Shown: piece after piece, positions 1 through 5,567 of the stretch
Layout: each line of letters starts with the position of its first letter
Numbering within the stretch: position 1 is the stretch's first letter
From: Calditrichota bacterium
GTDB taxonomy: Bacteria; Zhuqueibacterota; Zhuqueibacteria; Residuimicrobiales; Krinioviventaceae
Length of the DNA: 5,570 bases
Assembly (NCBI GenBank): GCA_003818595.1
Contig: RPQV01000270.1
Span: 1-5,570, forward strand
Reading direction: 5' to 3'
Translations under genes and position numbers: made by a program
The notes under the pieces: model-generated
Told to the model about the DNA's origin: nothing
The model's input: the letters and a program-made list of their open reading frames with translations, nothing else
Database searches by the model: none

Positions 1-67
1 CATCGGAGTGATCGAAACCGTCGCTTTGTTTACGATGGTGTTTGCTCTGACCGCTTTGCCGAAATAA
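1..67 (+). CDS. C-terminal end of an ATPase rotor-ring proteolipid, probably V/A-type subunit K (partial)
   Basis: Only the last 21 codons of this gene are in the window, read from base 2 and ending at TAA 65-67. The tail reads IGVIETVALFTMVFALTALP plus a final Lys. It is a hydrophobic helix with a buried Glu followed by Thr, which resembles the last helix of rotor proteolipids, where a Glu in the membrane carries the H+ or Na+ ion. The E-T-x-x-x-F pattern fits V/A-type subunit K (for example the PET-x-x-x-F of the Thermus ring) better than typical F-type subunit c, but an F-type c subunit cannot be excluded from so few residues. In many bacterial V/A-type operons K is the last gene, which agrees with the terminator that follows directly. 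The call rests on motif resemblance alone. Confidence 0.55.
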   Translation, partial: IGVIETVALFTMVFALTALPK

Positions 68-80
68 TCTTGTTGACATG

Positions 81-119
81 AAAGCGGGTTCGTTGAAAAG
101 AATCCGCTTTTGTTTTGTT
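81..119 (+). terminator. Rho-independent terminator of the upstream ATPase operon
   Basis: Bases 81-91 (AAAGCGGGTTC) pair with 100-110 (GAATCCGCTTT), forming an 11-bp stem with a single G-U pair and an 8-nt loop (GTTGAAAA). A T-rich tail (TGTTTTGTT) follows at once. It starts 13 bases after the stop codon of the preceding gene. On the opposite strand no T-tract follows the stem, so it is not a good terminator for the convergent transporter gene. Confidence 0.8.
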
Positions 120-260
120 CAACGCAACTGGGGAATCATGTTGCTTCTGAAAGCGAACGATTTTTTAGTATCAATATTACACGTCTACGGGAAATTAGGG
201 GAGACAAATGTGAGTGAAAATCCGCGTTCGAGACTTTACTGATTTGACCACTTGGTTGAT
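120..260. other. Short intergenic gap between convergent genes
   Basis: This stretch separates the ATPase terminator from the stop codon of the minus-strand transporter. It contains no convincing gene. A 34-codon plus-strand reading frame (ATG 138-140 to TGA 240-242) has no good ribosome-binding site. A GGGGAG motif at 199-204 lies just before ATG 208-210, but that ATG is followed immediately by TGA. No clear terminator for the transporter gene is visible here; the only small palindrome is ACCACTTGGT with 4-bp arms at 247-256. Confidence 0.5.
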
Positions 261-1193
261 TTAACCGAATACGACGCCAGGTTCCATGTGCACGGATACG
301 AACGTCTCCTGGCCGAATCGTTCCCGCAATGCATTTTCGACATTGGTGGCAATATCATGCGCATCGATGACTTTTAAATTTCTGTCGACATAAATGTGGA
401 GGTCAATCGCAACGGTGCTGCCGATCCGTCTGGTGCGCAGTTCGTGCGGCTCCAGGGTTCCCTCGATATTTGCGGCAATTTCGATGATTTCCTTTTCAAT
501 TTCTTCATCAAGGGACTGTTCCATCAGATCGTGCAGGCTGGTTATGGCGATCTCTCCGGCAACTTTGATGATGAAAAAGCTGACGATCACCGCAGCGATG
601 GGATCTAAAATATGCCATTTGCCGCCGAGAACGATCGCGCCTCCAATACCGATGGCGGTGCCGATTGAAGAGAATGCATCGGAGCGATGATGCCATGCAT
701 TGGCAATGACCGCCTGACTGTCGATTTTTCTACCGACTTTCGCGGTATAACGATAGAGCCATTCTTTGGAGACAATTGATATGACAGCGGCGAGTAGAGC
801 GACAAAATTTGGAGTGATGATGGTTGTGCCATGAAGGCCAAACCAAATTTTTTTCACCCCGCTGACCAGAATTCCAATGCCGACGGCGAATAATGTCGCT
901 CCGACCAGTACGGAGGCAAATGTTTCGAATTTTCCATGACCATAGTCATGGTTTTTATCAATGGGCTGGCCGATGATACGAAAACAGACTAATACAATGA
1001 TATCGGTGGCAAAGTCAGACAGGGAATGGAGGGCGTCGGCCACCATGGCGCTGCTATGACCAAAGATGCCGGCTGCCAATTTCCCGGCAGTGAGCAGAAG
1101 GTTTATGAAAAAACCGACGACGGTCACTCTATTCGCCGATGTTACACGATCGCTGGTCGAATTCAATGTGATTTGAGGGACTGATTCATTCAT
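261..1193 (-). CDS. Cation diffusion facilitator (CDF) family metal transporter
   Basis: Inner-membrane antiporter of the CDF family, which exports divalent metals (Zn2+, Fe2+, Mn2+, Co2+) in exchange for protons as a homodimer. Numbering is from ATG 1193 (310 residues). Six hydrophobic helices lie near 23-41, 49-71, 92-111, 127-145, 171-190 and 196-214, followed by a cytoplasmic domain at about 222-310. The intramembrane site is complete: H56xxxD60 (HSLSD) in helix 2 and H168xxxD172 (HHRSD) in helix 5. Two His and two Asp is the arrangement of Zn-transporting CDFs; FieF/YiiP has Asp at the first position. The HDYGHGK loop (H82, D83, H86) matches the interface site. HELRTRR (H250), DLHIYVD (H266) and VHMEP (H302, E304) match the C-terminal metal site of YiiP. 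A longer reading from TTG 1256 adds 21 polar residues, but that codon overlaps the best -10 element, so ATG 1193 is preferred. Neither start has a clear Shine-Dalgarno. Substrate is not proven. Confidence 0.92.
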   Translation of the reverse strand: MNESVPQITLNSTSDRVTSANRVTVVGFFINLLLTAGKLAAGIFGHSSAMVADALHSLSDFATDIIVLVCFRIIGQPIDKNHDYGHGKFETFASVLVGATLFAVGIGILVSGVKKIWFGLHGTTIITPNFVALLAAVISIVSKEWLYRYTAKVGRKIDSQAVIANAWHHRSDAFSSIGTAIGIGGAIVLGGKWHILDPIAAVIVSFFIIKVAGEIAITSLHDLMEQSLDEEIEKEIIEIAANIEGTLEPHELRTRRIGSTVAIDLHIYVDRNLKVIDAHDIATNVENALRERFGQETFVSVHMEPGVVFG

Positions 1194-1248
1194 GGGATAA
1201 AATTGATCATGTGATTGATAATTGAATTCATTATTTTCTGTCTGACGC

Positions 1249-1284
1249 GTTGGCAAATATATTGATTTTATTCAAAACTATCAA
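1249..1284 (-). promoter_or_regulatory. Sigma70-like promoter of the CDF transporter gene
   Basis: Read on the minus strand, TTGATA at 1284-1279 (5 of 6 to consensus) is followed after exactly 17 bases by TATATT at 1261-1256 (5 of 6). Transcription would begin near 1249, leaving a leader of about 56 nt before ATG 1193. The TTG codon at 1256-1254 lies inside and just past the -10 element, so it could not be in the transcript from this promoter. The two hexamers and ideal spacing are seen directly; activity is inferred. Confidence 0.6.
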
Positions 1285-1320
1285 AAAATAATGAAATGTT
1301 CAATAAAAATCTATTGATAG
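1278..1320. repeat. Spaced 7-bp inverted repeat in the divergent promoter region
   Basis: CTATCAA at 1278-1284 and TTGATAG at 1314-1320 are perfect reverse complements separated by 29 bases. The left arm contains the -35 hexamer of the transporter promoter. The arms sit on nearly the same helix face (36 bp between arm starts), so the pair could be two half-sites for a regulator. The surrounding DNA is very AT-rich, so chance is possible. No clear promoter for the helicase gene is seen in 1285-1411. TTGCTG 1331-1336 with TAATTT 1353-1358 is the best weak candidate. Confidence 0.3.
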
Positions 1321-1411
1321 AAAAAATCGATTGCTGAATTCGGGAGAATGTGTAATTTAGCATTCAATCGTGTATTGAGTAGCTTTAATTAGAATTTTTT
1401 AGTTGCAATGG

Positions 1412-3151
1412 ATGTTGTCAAAGCCAAGTTCGAATGTGCAGCTGACGGATGAACAAATAGAGATCGTCAACAGTCAGGGCGATCTCAAAATTAACGCTGT
1501 GGCGGGCTCGGGAAAAACCACCACCGTGATCGAGTATGCAAAATGCCGCCCTGACGTACCTATTCTTTATCTGGCATTTAATCGCTCCGTCCGCCAGGAG
1601 GCGGAACGAAAATTCCGCCAGTTGGGACTCACTCATGTGCAGGTGGAAACCGCTCACTCACTCGCCCATCGTCATGTCGTCAGAAAAAGCACCTATTCCC
1701 TGCGCACTGGATATTCATCCTTTGAACTAACGCAACTACTCGATCTCAAACCTCATCGACGCGACAAACTCGCCCCATTTATTCTCGCCAATCACATCAA
1801 CAAGTTTGCCGCCTATTTTTGCAACAGCGCCCGCGCCAAAGTTTCAGACCTCAGTTATTTGGATATTGTTGTGGAAGACAAAGCGCGGGAATTCGTTGCA
1901 AAGCATTACGACGAGATTCTGCAGCGGACTAGAACCCTGCTCGCCAAGATGGAACATGGGGAAATCGACATTACACACGATTTCTATTTGAAAAAATTTC
2001 AGCTTTTGCAGCCTCGATTGCCCTTTGCAATCATTTTATTTGACGAGGGACAGGATGCATCGCCGGCTATGTTGGATGTTTTCCTCAAGCAGTCGGCGAC
2101 GCACATCATCGTCGGCGATCGACATCAACAAATTTATGGTTGGCGCTTTGCCGTCAATTCCCTTGACACGGTGGATTTCCCGCAAAAGAGTTTGACCTGC
2201 AGCTTTCGATTTGACCAGGAGATCGCGGTTTTGGCCGAAAAAATACTTTTATGGAAACGCCACTTTGCTGAAACTAACAGCTCCATGATCCGGGGTATCG
2301 GAGGAGTGACCTCATGCAGTCGATATGCAACTTTGGCACGATCCAACACTCTGCTGTTGACGAGGGCTATTCAACTGCTGTTCGAGCGCAGAGAGATAAA
2401 AAATCACTATTTTGAAGGCAATTTCGGCTCCTATTTATACGCGGATGGAGGAAATTCGCTCTATGATGTCCTCAATCTTTACCTTGATCACCCTGAATAT
2501 ATTAAAGATCCGTTGATTAAAACCATGACCAGTTTCAATCAGCTCGAAGATTATGCTGCCAAAACCGAAGATAATACATTGAAATTAATCATCGATCTGA
2601 TCAAACAATATGGCAGCGAACTGCCTGCTTTGCTCAAGAAATTGAAAGAGGCCCAAGTGCCGGATGACCGACGAGAACAAGCTGATATGATTTTTTCCAC
2701 GGTGCATCGAAGCAAAGGCCTTGAGTATGACCACGTCACGGTGATGTCCGATTTTATCTCTGAATCGGATATCATCAGAGCTGTGGAGGTACAAGCGAAA
2801 AAGCCGATTAACAAATCGGCTCTGGCTGAAGAGGTGAATCTGTTATATGTCGCGGTGACCAGGACCGCTAATCGACTGAAATTGCCCAGTCAATATGCCC
2901 CTGATTCTCATGTCACATTATATAATCCCGACGATGAGCAACGGCAATCGATGCGTCGAGATTTTAAAGACGATCCTTTCGGCAGGAGGGGAGAATCATT
3001 CTTTCAAAATTCAAGAAAATGGACTGCCGAGGAAGAAAAGGAATTAATTCAGATCTATCGGTCAAACAAAAATATCGAACTCATCTCCCGTTATTTACAT
3101 CGTTCACCCAGCGCCATCGTAATCCGATTGGAAAAACTCGGCGCACTCTAG
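1412..3151 (+). CDS. UvrD/Rep superfamily 1A DNA helicase, FBH1-like, with C-terminal Myb/SANT-like domain
   Basis: ATP-dependent 3'-5' DNA helicase by family; substrate and pathway are not shown. Numbering is from ATG 1412 (579 residues). All expected motifs are intact: Q motif near TDEQ (Q15); motif I AGSGKTT at 31-37 (K35); motif Ia YLAFN and the AHSLAHR segment; motif II DEGQD at 211-215, where DEAQD is usual; motif III GDRHQQIYGWR at 235-245; motif IV SFRF at 264-267; motif V STVHRSKGLEYD at 429-440; motif VI YVAVTRT with R484. The GDxHQQIYxxR-AVN and LTxSFRF-EIA wording resembles FBH1, a eukaryotic anti-recombinase, more than UvrD, PcrA or Rep. There is no F-box. The last 45 residues (535-579; WTAEEEKELIQIY, then RSPSAIVIRLEKLG) form a compact Myb/SANT or HTH-like tri-helix, probably for DNA or protein contact. 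An in-frame TTG at 1403 would add three residues; neither start has a clear ribosome site. It is shorter than UvrD (about 720 residues). Confidence 0.9.
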   Translation: MLSKPSSNVQLTDEQIEIVNSQGDLKINAVAGSGKTTTVIEYAKCRPDVPILYLAFNRSVRQEAERKFRQLGLTHVQVETAHSLAHRHVVRKSTYSLRTGYSSFELTQLLDLKPHRRDKLAPFILANHINKFAAYFCNSARAKVSDLSYLDIVVEDKAREFVAKHYDEILQRTRTLLAKMEHGEIDITHDFYLKKFQLLQPRLPFAIILFDEGQDASPAMLDVFLKQSATHIIVGDRHQQIYGWRFAVNSLDTVDFPQKSLTCSFRFDQEIAVLAEKILLWKRHFAETNSSMIRGIGGVTSCSRYATLARSNTLLLTRAIQLLFERREIKNHYFEGNFGSYLYADGGNSLYDVLNLYLDHPEYIKDPLIKTMTSFNQLEDYAAKTEDNTLKLIIDLIKQYGSELPALLKKLKEAQVPDDRREQADMIFSTVHRSKGLEYDHVTVMSDFISESDIIRAVEVQAKKPINKSALAEEVNLLYVAVTRTANRLKLPSQYAPDSHVTLYNPDDEQRQSMRRDFKDDPFGRRGESFFQNSRKWTAEEEKELIQIYRSNKNIELISRYLHRSPSAIVIRLEKLGAL

Positions 3152-3159
3152 CAATCGGA
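3123..3159 (+). other. Stem-loop across the helicase stop codon
   Basis: TCCGATTG at 3123-3130 is the perfect reverse complement of CAATCGGA at 3152-3159, giving an 8-bp stem with a 21-nt loop that contains the last helicase codons and the TAG stop. No T-run follows, so it is not a standard terminator. It ends 9 bases before the ribosome-binding site of the next gene and could affect RNA stability or coupling. It may also be chance. Confidence 0.3.
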
Positions 3160-3180
3160 AAACGTCAGAAAGGATGCATC

Positions 3181-3681
3181 ATGAATTCAGTTAATTACCA
3201 ACAACCCAAAACCGAGATTGAAAAATGGTGCGACTGGCTCGTATGGGCGCTGCTGCTGTTGATGGGAATGATGACCGCCAGTCATTATCGCGATCTGCCG
3301 GAGAGGATTCCCACTCACTTCGATATCAGCGGCGCCGTCGATGGATGGGGTTCCAAGAAAACGATTTGGCTTTTGCCGTCGGCATCAGTTTTTCTCGTAG
3401 GTCTGCTCTCGCTGGCGAATCGATTCCCGCAGATGTTCAATTATCCGGTCAAAATAACACCTGAAAATGCTCAGCGTCAATATATCCTGGCACGCCAGTT
3501 TCTGGCTGTTCTCAAGGTTTCACTGTTGGTGGTGTTTACCACTCTGCAGATGAAACTAGTTGCTATGGCGAAAAATGTCTCTTCCCTTTTCGACAACACC
3601 TGGGTGTTTATCATCTTTGTTTCCCTGGCCAGTTTTGTTCCAATCGTGATTTATCTGATTTTCGCGTATCGTCAACGTTAA
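3181..3681 (+). CDS. DUF1648-domain small integral membrane protein
   Basis: A protein of 166 residues with four predicted membrane helices at about 17-34, 61-79, 106-128 and 141-163. Between helices 1 and 2 lies LPERIPTHFDISGAVDGWGS (39-58), the signature of DUF1648: (L)P..IP.HF...G..DGWGSK. The NYPVKITPENAQRQY segment (87-101) is also typical of this group. DUF1648 occurs alone and as the N-terminal part of SdpI-type proteins, one of which gives Bacillus immunity to the SdpC toxin. Here the SdpI C-terminal part is absent and no toxin gene is nearby, so no immunity role is claimed. The start at ATG 3181 is supported by AAAGGA at 3169-3174, six bases upstream. A longer frame opens upstream inside the helicase gene but runs through it in another frame, so it is not the start. 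The 29-bp gap to the helicase suggests cotranscription. Molecular function is unknown. Confidence 0.88.
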   Translation: MNSVNYQQPKTEIEKWCDWLVWALLLLMGMMTASHYRDLPERIPTHFDISGAVDGWGSKKTIWLLPSASVFLVGLLSLANRFPQMFNYPVKITPENAQRQYILARQFLAVLKVSLLVVFTTLQMKLVAMAKNVSSLFDNTWVFIIFVSLASFVPIVIYLIFAYRQR

Positions 3682-3688
3682 AAAATGC

Positions 3689-3741
3689 TTGCAGCTTATT
3701 GACTTGAATTTTATATTATACTTGATAGGTATAATTATACT
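3689..3741 (+). promoter_or_regulatory. Promoter and candidate Rrf2-type operator upstream of the rrf2-cydA unit
   Basis: Three copies of one heptamer are seen: ATTATAC at 3715-3721, its reverse complement GTATAAT at 3729-3735, and ATTATAC again at 3734-3740. Copies 1 and 2 form a perfect inverted repeat with a 7-bp spacer. Copies 2 and 3 overlap by two bases to make a perfect 12-bp palindrome, GTATAATTATAC (3729-3740). The -10 element is either TATATT 3712-3717 (with TTGCAG 3689-3694, spacer 17), consensus TATAAT 3730-3735 (nearest -35-like hexamer TTGAAT 3704-3709, spacer 20), or TATACT 3736-3741. The repeats overlap the -10 or transcription start in every case, the expected place for a repressor. 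Binding by the Rrf2 protein encoded just downstream is inferred from the common autoregulation in this family. Confidence 0.6.
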
Positions 3742-3755
3742 GGAATAGATTTAGT

Positions 3756-4187
3756 TTGAATGCATTCATAAAAAGAGAACATGATTACGCCCTCCGCATT
3801 TCTGCATATTTAGCGGGGATCTCGAATAGGGCGGTGGCACCGATATCGACTATTTCATCCTTGCTTTCCATCAGTCGACCCTTTGCAACGAAAATCATTT
3901 TTCGACTTAAAAAAAGTGGTTTCGTCGGCACGGTTCAAGGGAAAGACGGTGGTGTTTTTCTGACCAAACTTCCCACAGAGATTTCACTACTTGATATTCT
4001 TGTCGCTGTCGGATTTAAATCCCGCCTGAATGAGTGTATGAACCCGGATTTTCACTGTCCCATGATACAAGAATGTAAGCTTTACCATTTTTTTGAAGGA
4101 CAGGAACAACAGCTGCTTCAGGCGCTGCGTGATACAAAAATATCCGATGTTGCATTTACGAACACTGATTTACATCAGAAAACTTGA
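3756..4187 (+). CDS. Rrf2-family transcriptional regulator with probable Fe-S cluster
   Basis: A winged-helix DNA-binding regulator of 143 residues, the normal length for Rrf2 proteins (IscR, NsrR, RirA, CymR). The N-terminus REHDYALRISAYLA (7-20) matches the family's usual xxDYALRxxxYLA. The helix-turn-helix spans about 28-55, followed by the wing VQGKDGGVFLTK (60-71). Three cysteines, C94, C101 and C107 (C-x6-C-x5-C), lie in the loop where IscR and NsrR bind a [2Fe-2S] or [4Fe-4S] cluster. Sensing of Fe-S status, NO, oxygen or iron is therefore likely; which one cannot be read from the sequence. The only possible start in this frame is TTG 3756, because a stop lies at 3732-3734. GGA at 3742-3744 is a weak ribosome site. 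It is 27 bp upstream of cydA on the same strand, so the two are probably one operon and the oxidase its likely target. The repeated half-sites just upstream suggest autoregulation. Confidence 0.9.
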   Translation: MNAFIKREHDYALRISAYLAGISNRAVAPISTISSLLSISRPFATKIIFRLKKSGFVGTVQGKDGGVFLTKLPTEISLLDILVAVGFKSRLNECMNPDFHCPMIQECKLYHFFEGQEQQLLQALRDTKISDVAFTNTDLHQKT

Positions 4188-4204
4188 AGACCGGTTGATA
4201 AAAC

Positions 4205-4210
4205 AGGAGG
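4205..4210 (+). promoter_or_regulatory. Strong ribosome-binding site of cydA
   Basis: A perfect AGGAGG lies four bases before ATG 4215. It fixes the cydA start and contrasts with the weak site and TTG codon of the rrf2 gene just upstream, suggesting that the oxidase subunit is translated far more than its regulator from the same message. Confidence 0.85.
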
Positions 4211-4214
4211 TTGT

Positions 4215-5567
4215 ATGGATGCATTGCTGTTGGCGCGACTGCAATTCGCGGTGACAACCATCTATCATTTTTTCTTTGTGCCGCTGACTTTGGGGCTTTC
4301 CATCATGGTTGCCGTCATGGAGACTCTCTATGTGCGAAGCGGGAATGAAAACTACAAGCGAATGACCAAATTCTGGGGTAAATTGTTTTTGATCAATTTT
4401 GCCATGGGAGTGGTCACCGGCATTGTGCAGGAGTTCCAGTTCGGCATGAATTGGTCCGAATATTCGCGTTTTGTCGGTGATATATTCGGCGCGCCCTTGG
4501 CCATTGAAGCCCTCCTCGCCTTTTTTCTGGAATCCACATTCCTGGGAGTGTGGATATTCGGTTGGAATCGGCTGTCGAAGATTCAACATGTCACAGCGAT
4601 GTGGATCGTCGCCATTGGTTCAAACCTCTCGGCATTATGGATTCTGATTGCCAATTCATTTATGCAGCAACCTGTCGGCTATGCATTGCGAAATGGCCGA
4701 GCGGAAATGGTTGATTTTTTTGCCCTGCTCTTCAACGGCCATGTGTGGGTGCAGTTTCCGCATGTCTTTTTTTCCGCTCTGTCTACAGCGGCCTTTTTTG
4801 TCATCGGCATCTCGGCTTACCATTTGCTCAAGAAAAGCAGCGACGGCGACGTTTGGGCCAAGTCATTTCGAATGGGGATGATTTTCGGCTCAATCGGCAT
4901 CGTTTTTGTCCTCCTCGGAGGTCATCACCAGGCTCAACATATGGTGAAGATTCAGCCCATGAAAATGGCGGCTGCCGAGGCTCTCTGGGAAAGTGAAAAT
5001 CCTGCTCCCCTGTCGCTCTTCACCATCGTCAATGAAAGAGAGCGTAAAGATGTATTTGCCCTGAAAATACCCGCTCTGCTGAGCTTTTTATCTTATAACC
5101 GTTTCAGCGGCGAGGTAAAAGGCATCAATGATATTCAGGAAGAATATGTAAAAACTTTTGGCCCGGGCGATTATGTTCCTCCAGTGGCCATCTCTTATTG
5201 GACTTTTCGAGCCATGGTCGGCGCCGGCATGGTGATGCTGCTTCTGCTGTTGTTTCTGCTGTTCCGGTGGATTCGCAATCGCCTCGACCTCAAACCGTGG
5301 CTGTACCGAGTCCTGATTTGGGCGATAGCGCTGCCTTATATCGCCAATTCGACAGGATGGATTTTTACTGAAATCGCCCGTCAACCCTGGGCGGTATTCG
5401 GCATTCTGCGCGTGGAACAGTCTGTTTCAACCGCTGTCAGCAGCGGAGAGATCCTCTTGTCACTCGTTCTGTTCACCCTCGTGTACGGCGCATTAATGGT
5501 TGCCGATGTGTATTTGCTGAAAAAATATGCTGTCGCCGGAACCCAATCACTTGATCATCAGGAATAG
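4215..5567 (+). CDS. cydA: Cytochrome bd quinol oxidase subunit I
   Basis: Catalytic subunit of cytochrome bd, the membrane oxidase that passes electrons from quinol to O2 with high affinity, and in many bacteria helps tolerate NO, H2S and peroxide. All 450 residues are present, with about nine membrane helices. By alignment to E. coli CydA: H18 (H19, high-spin haem ligand), H183 in QFPH (H186) and M334 in FRAMVG (M393) as haem b558 ligands. E98 and E106 in the GAPLAIEALLAFFLEST block match E99 and E107 of the proton path. K250 and E255 of KIQPMKMAAAE match K252 and E257 in the quinol site. GWIFTEIARQPW at 381-392 matches the conserved GRQPW region, with Ala for the first Gly. E255 to M334 is 79 residues against 136 in E. 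coli, so the C-terminal Q-loop insertion is absent: a short-Q-loop form. It follows rrf2 by 27 bp. cydB is expected next, outside the window. Confidence 0.97.
   Translation: MDALLLARLQFAVTTIYHFFFVPLTLGLSIMVAVMETLYVRSGNENYKRMTKFWGKLFLINFAMGVVTGIVQEFQFGMNWSEYSRFVGDIFGAPLAIEALLAFFLESTFLGVWIFGWNRLSKIQHVTAMWIVAIGSNLSALWILIANSFMQQPVGYALRNGRAEMVDFFALLFNGHVWVQFPHVFFSALSTAAFFVIGISAYHLLKKSSDGDVWAKSFRMGMIFGSIGIVFVLLGGHHQAQHMVKIQPMKMAAAEALWESENPAPLSLFTIVNERERKDVFALKIPALLSFLSYNRFSGEVKGINDIQEEYVKTFGPGDYVPPVAISYWTFRAMVGAGMVMLLLLLFLLFRWIRNRLDLKPWLYRVLIWAIALPYIANSTGWIFTEIARQPWAVFGILRVEQSVSTAVSSGEILLSLVLFTLVYGALMVADVYLLKKYAVAGTQSLDHQE

Noticed and set aside
81..119. Bidirectional terminator serving the convergent CDF gene
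   Set aside because: On the minus strand the stem is followed by CATGTCAAC with no T-tract, so only plus-strand termination is supported.
138..242. 34-codon plus-strand frame between the ATPase tail and the CDF gene
   Set aside because: There is no ribosome site before ATG 138, no recognisable protein features, and it follows a strong terminator. A frame of this length is expected by chance.
394..841. Several reading frames of 60-98 codons overlapping the CDF gene
   Set aside because: They overlap conserved transporter coding sequence on either strand and show no domain features or ribosome sites.
1364..1378. TCAAT-N5-ATTGA inverted repeat before the helicase gene
   Set aside because: The arms are only 5 bp, in AT-rich DNA, with no link to a clear promoter; indistinguishable from chance.
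3019..3180. Upstream extension of the DUF1648 reading frame to an ATG at 3019
   Set aside because: It overlaps the conserved C-terminal domain of the helicase in another frame. The ATG at 3181 has a well-placed AAAGGA and gives a protein matching the family from its first helix.
3181..3681. SdpI-type toxin immunity protein
   Set aside because: Only the DUF1648 part is present; the SdpI C-terminal region and any neighbouring toxin genes are absent.
4170..4589. 139-residue minus-strand reading frame opposite cydA
   Set aside because: It lies antisense to strongly conserved cydA codons and shows no recognisable domain; it is a shadow of cydA.
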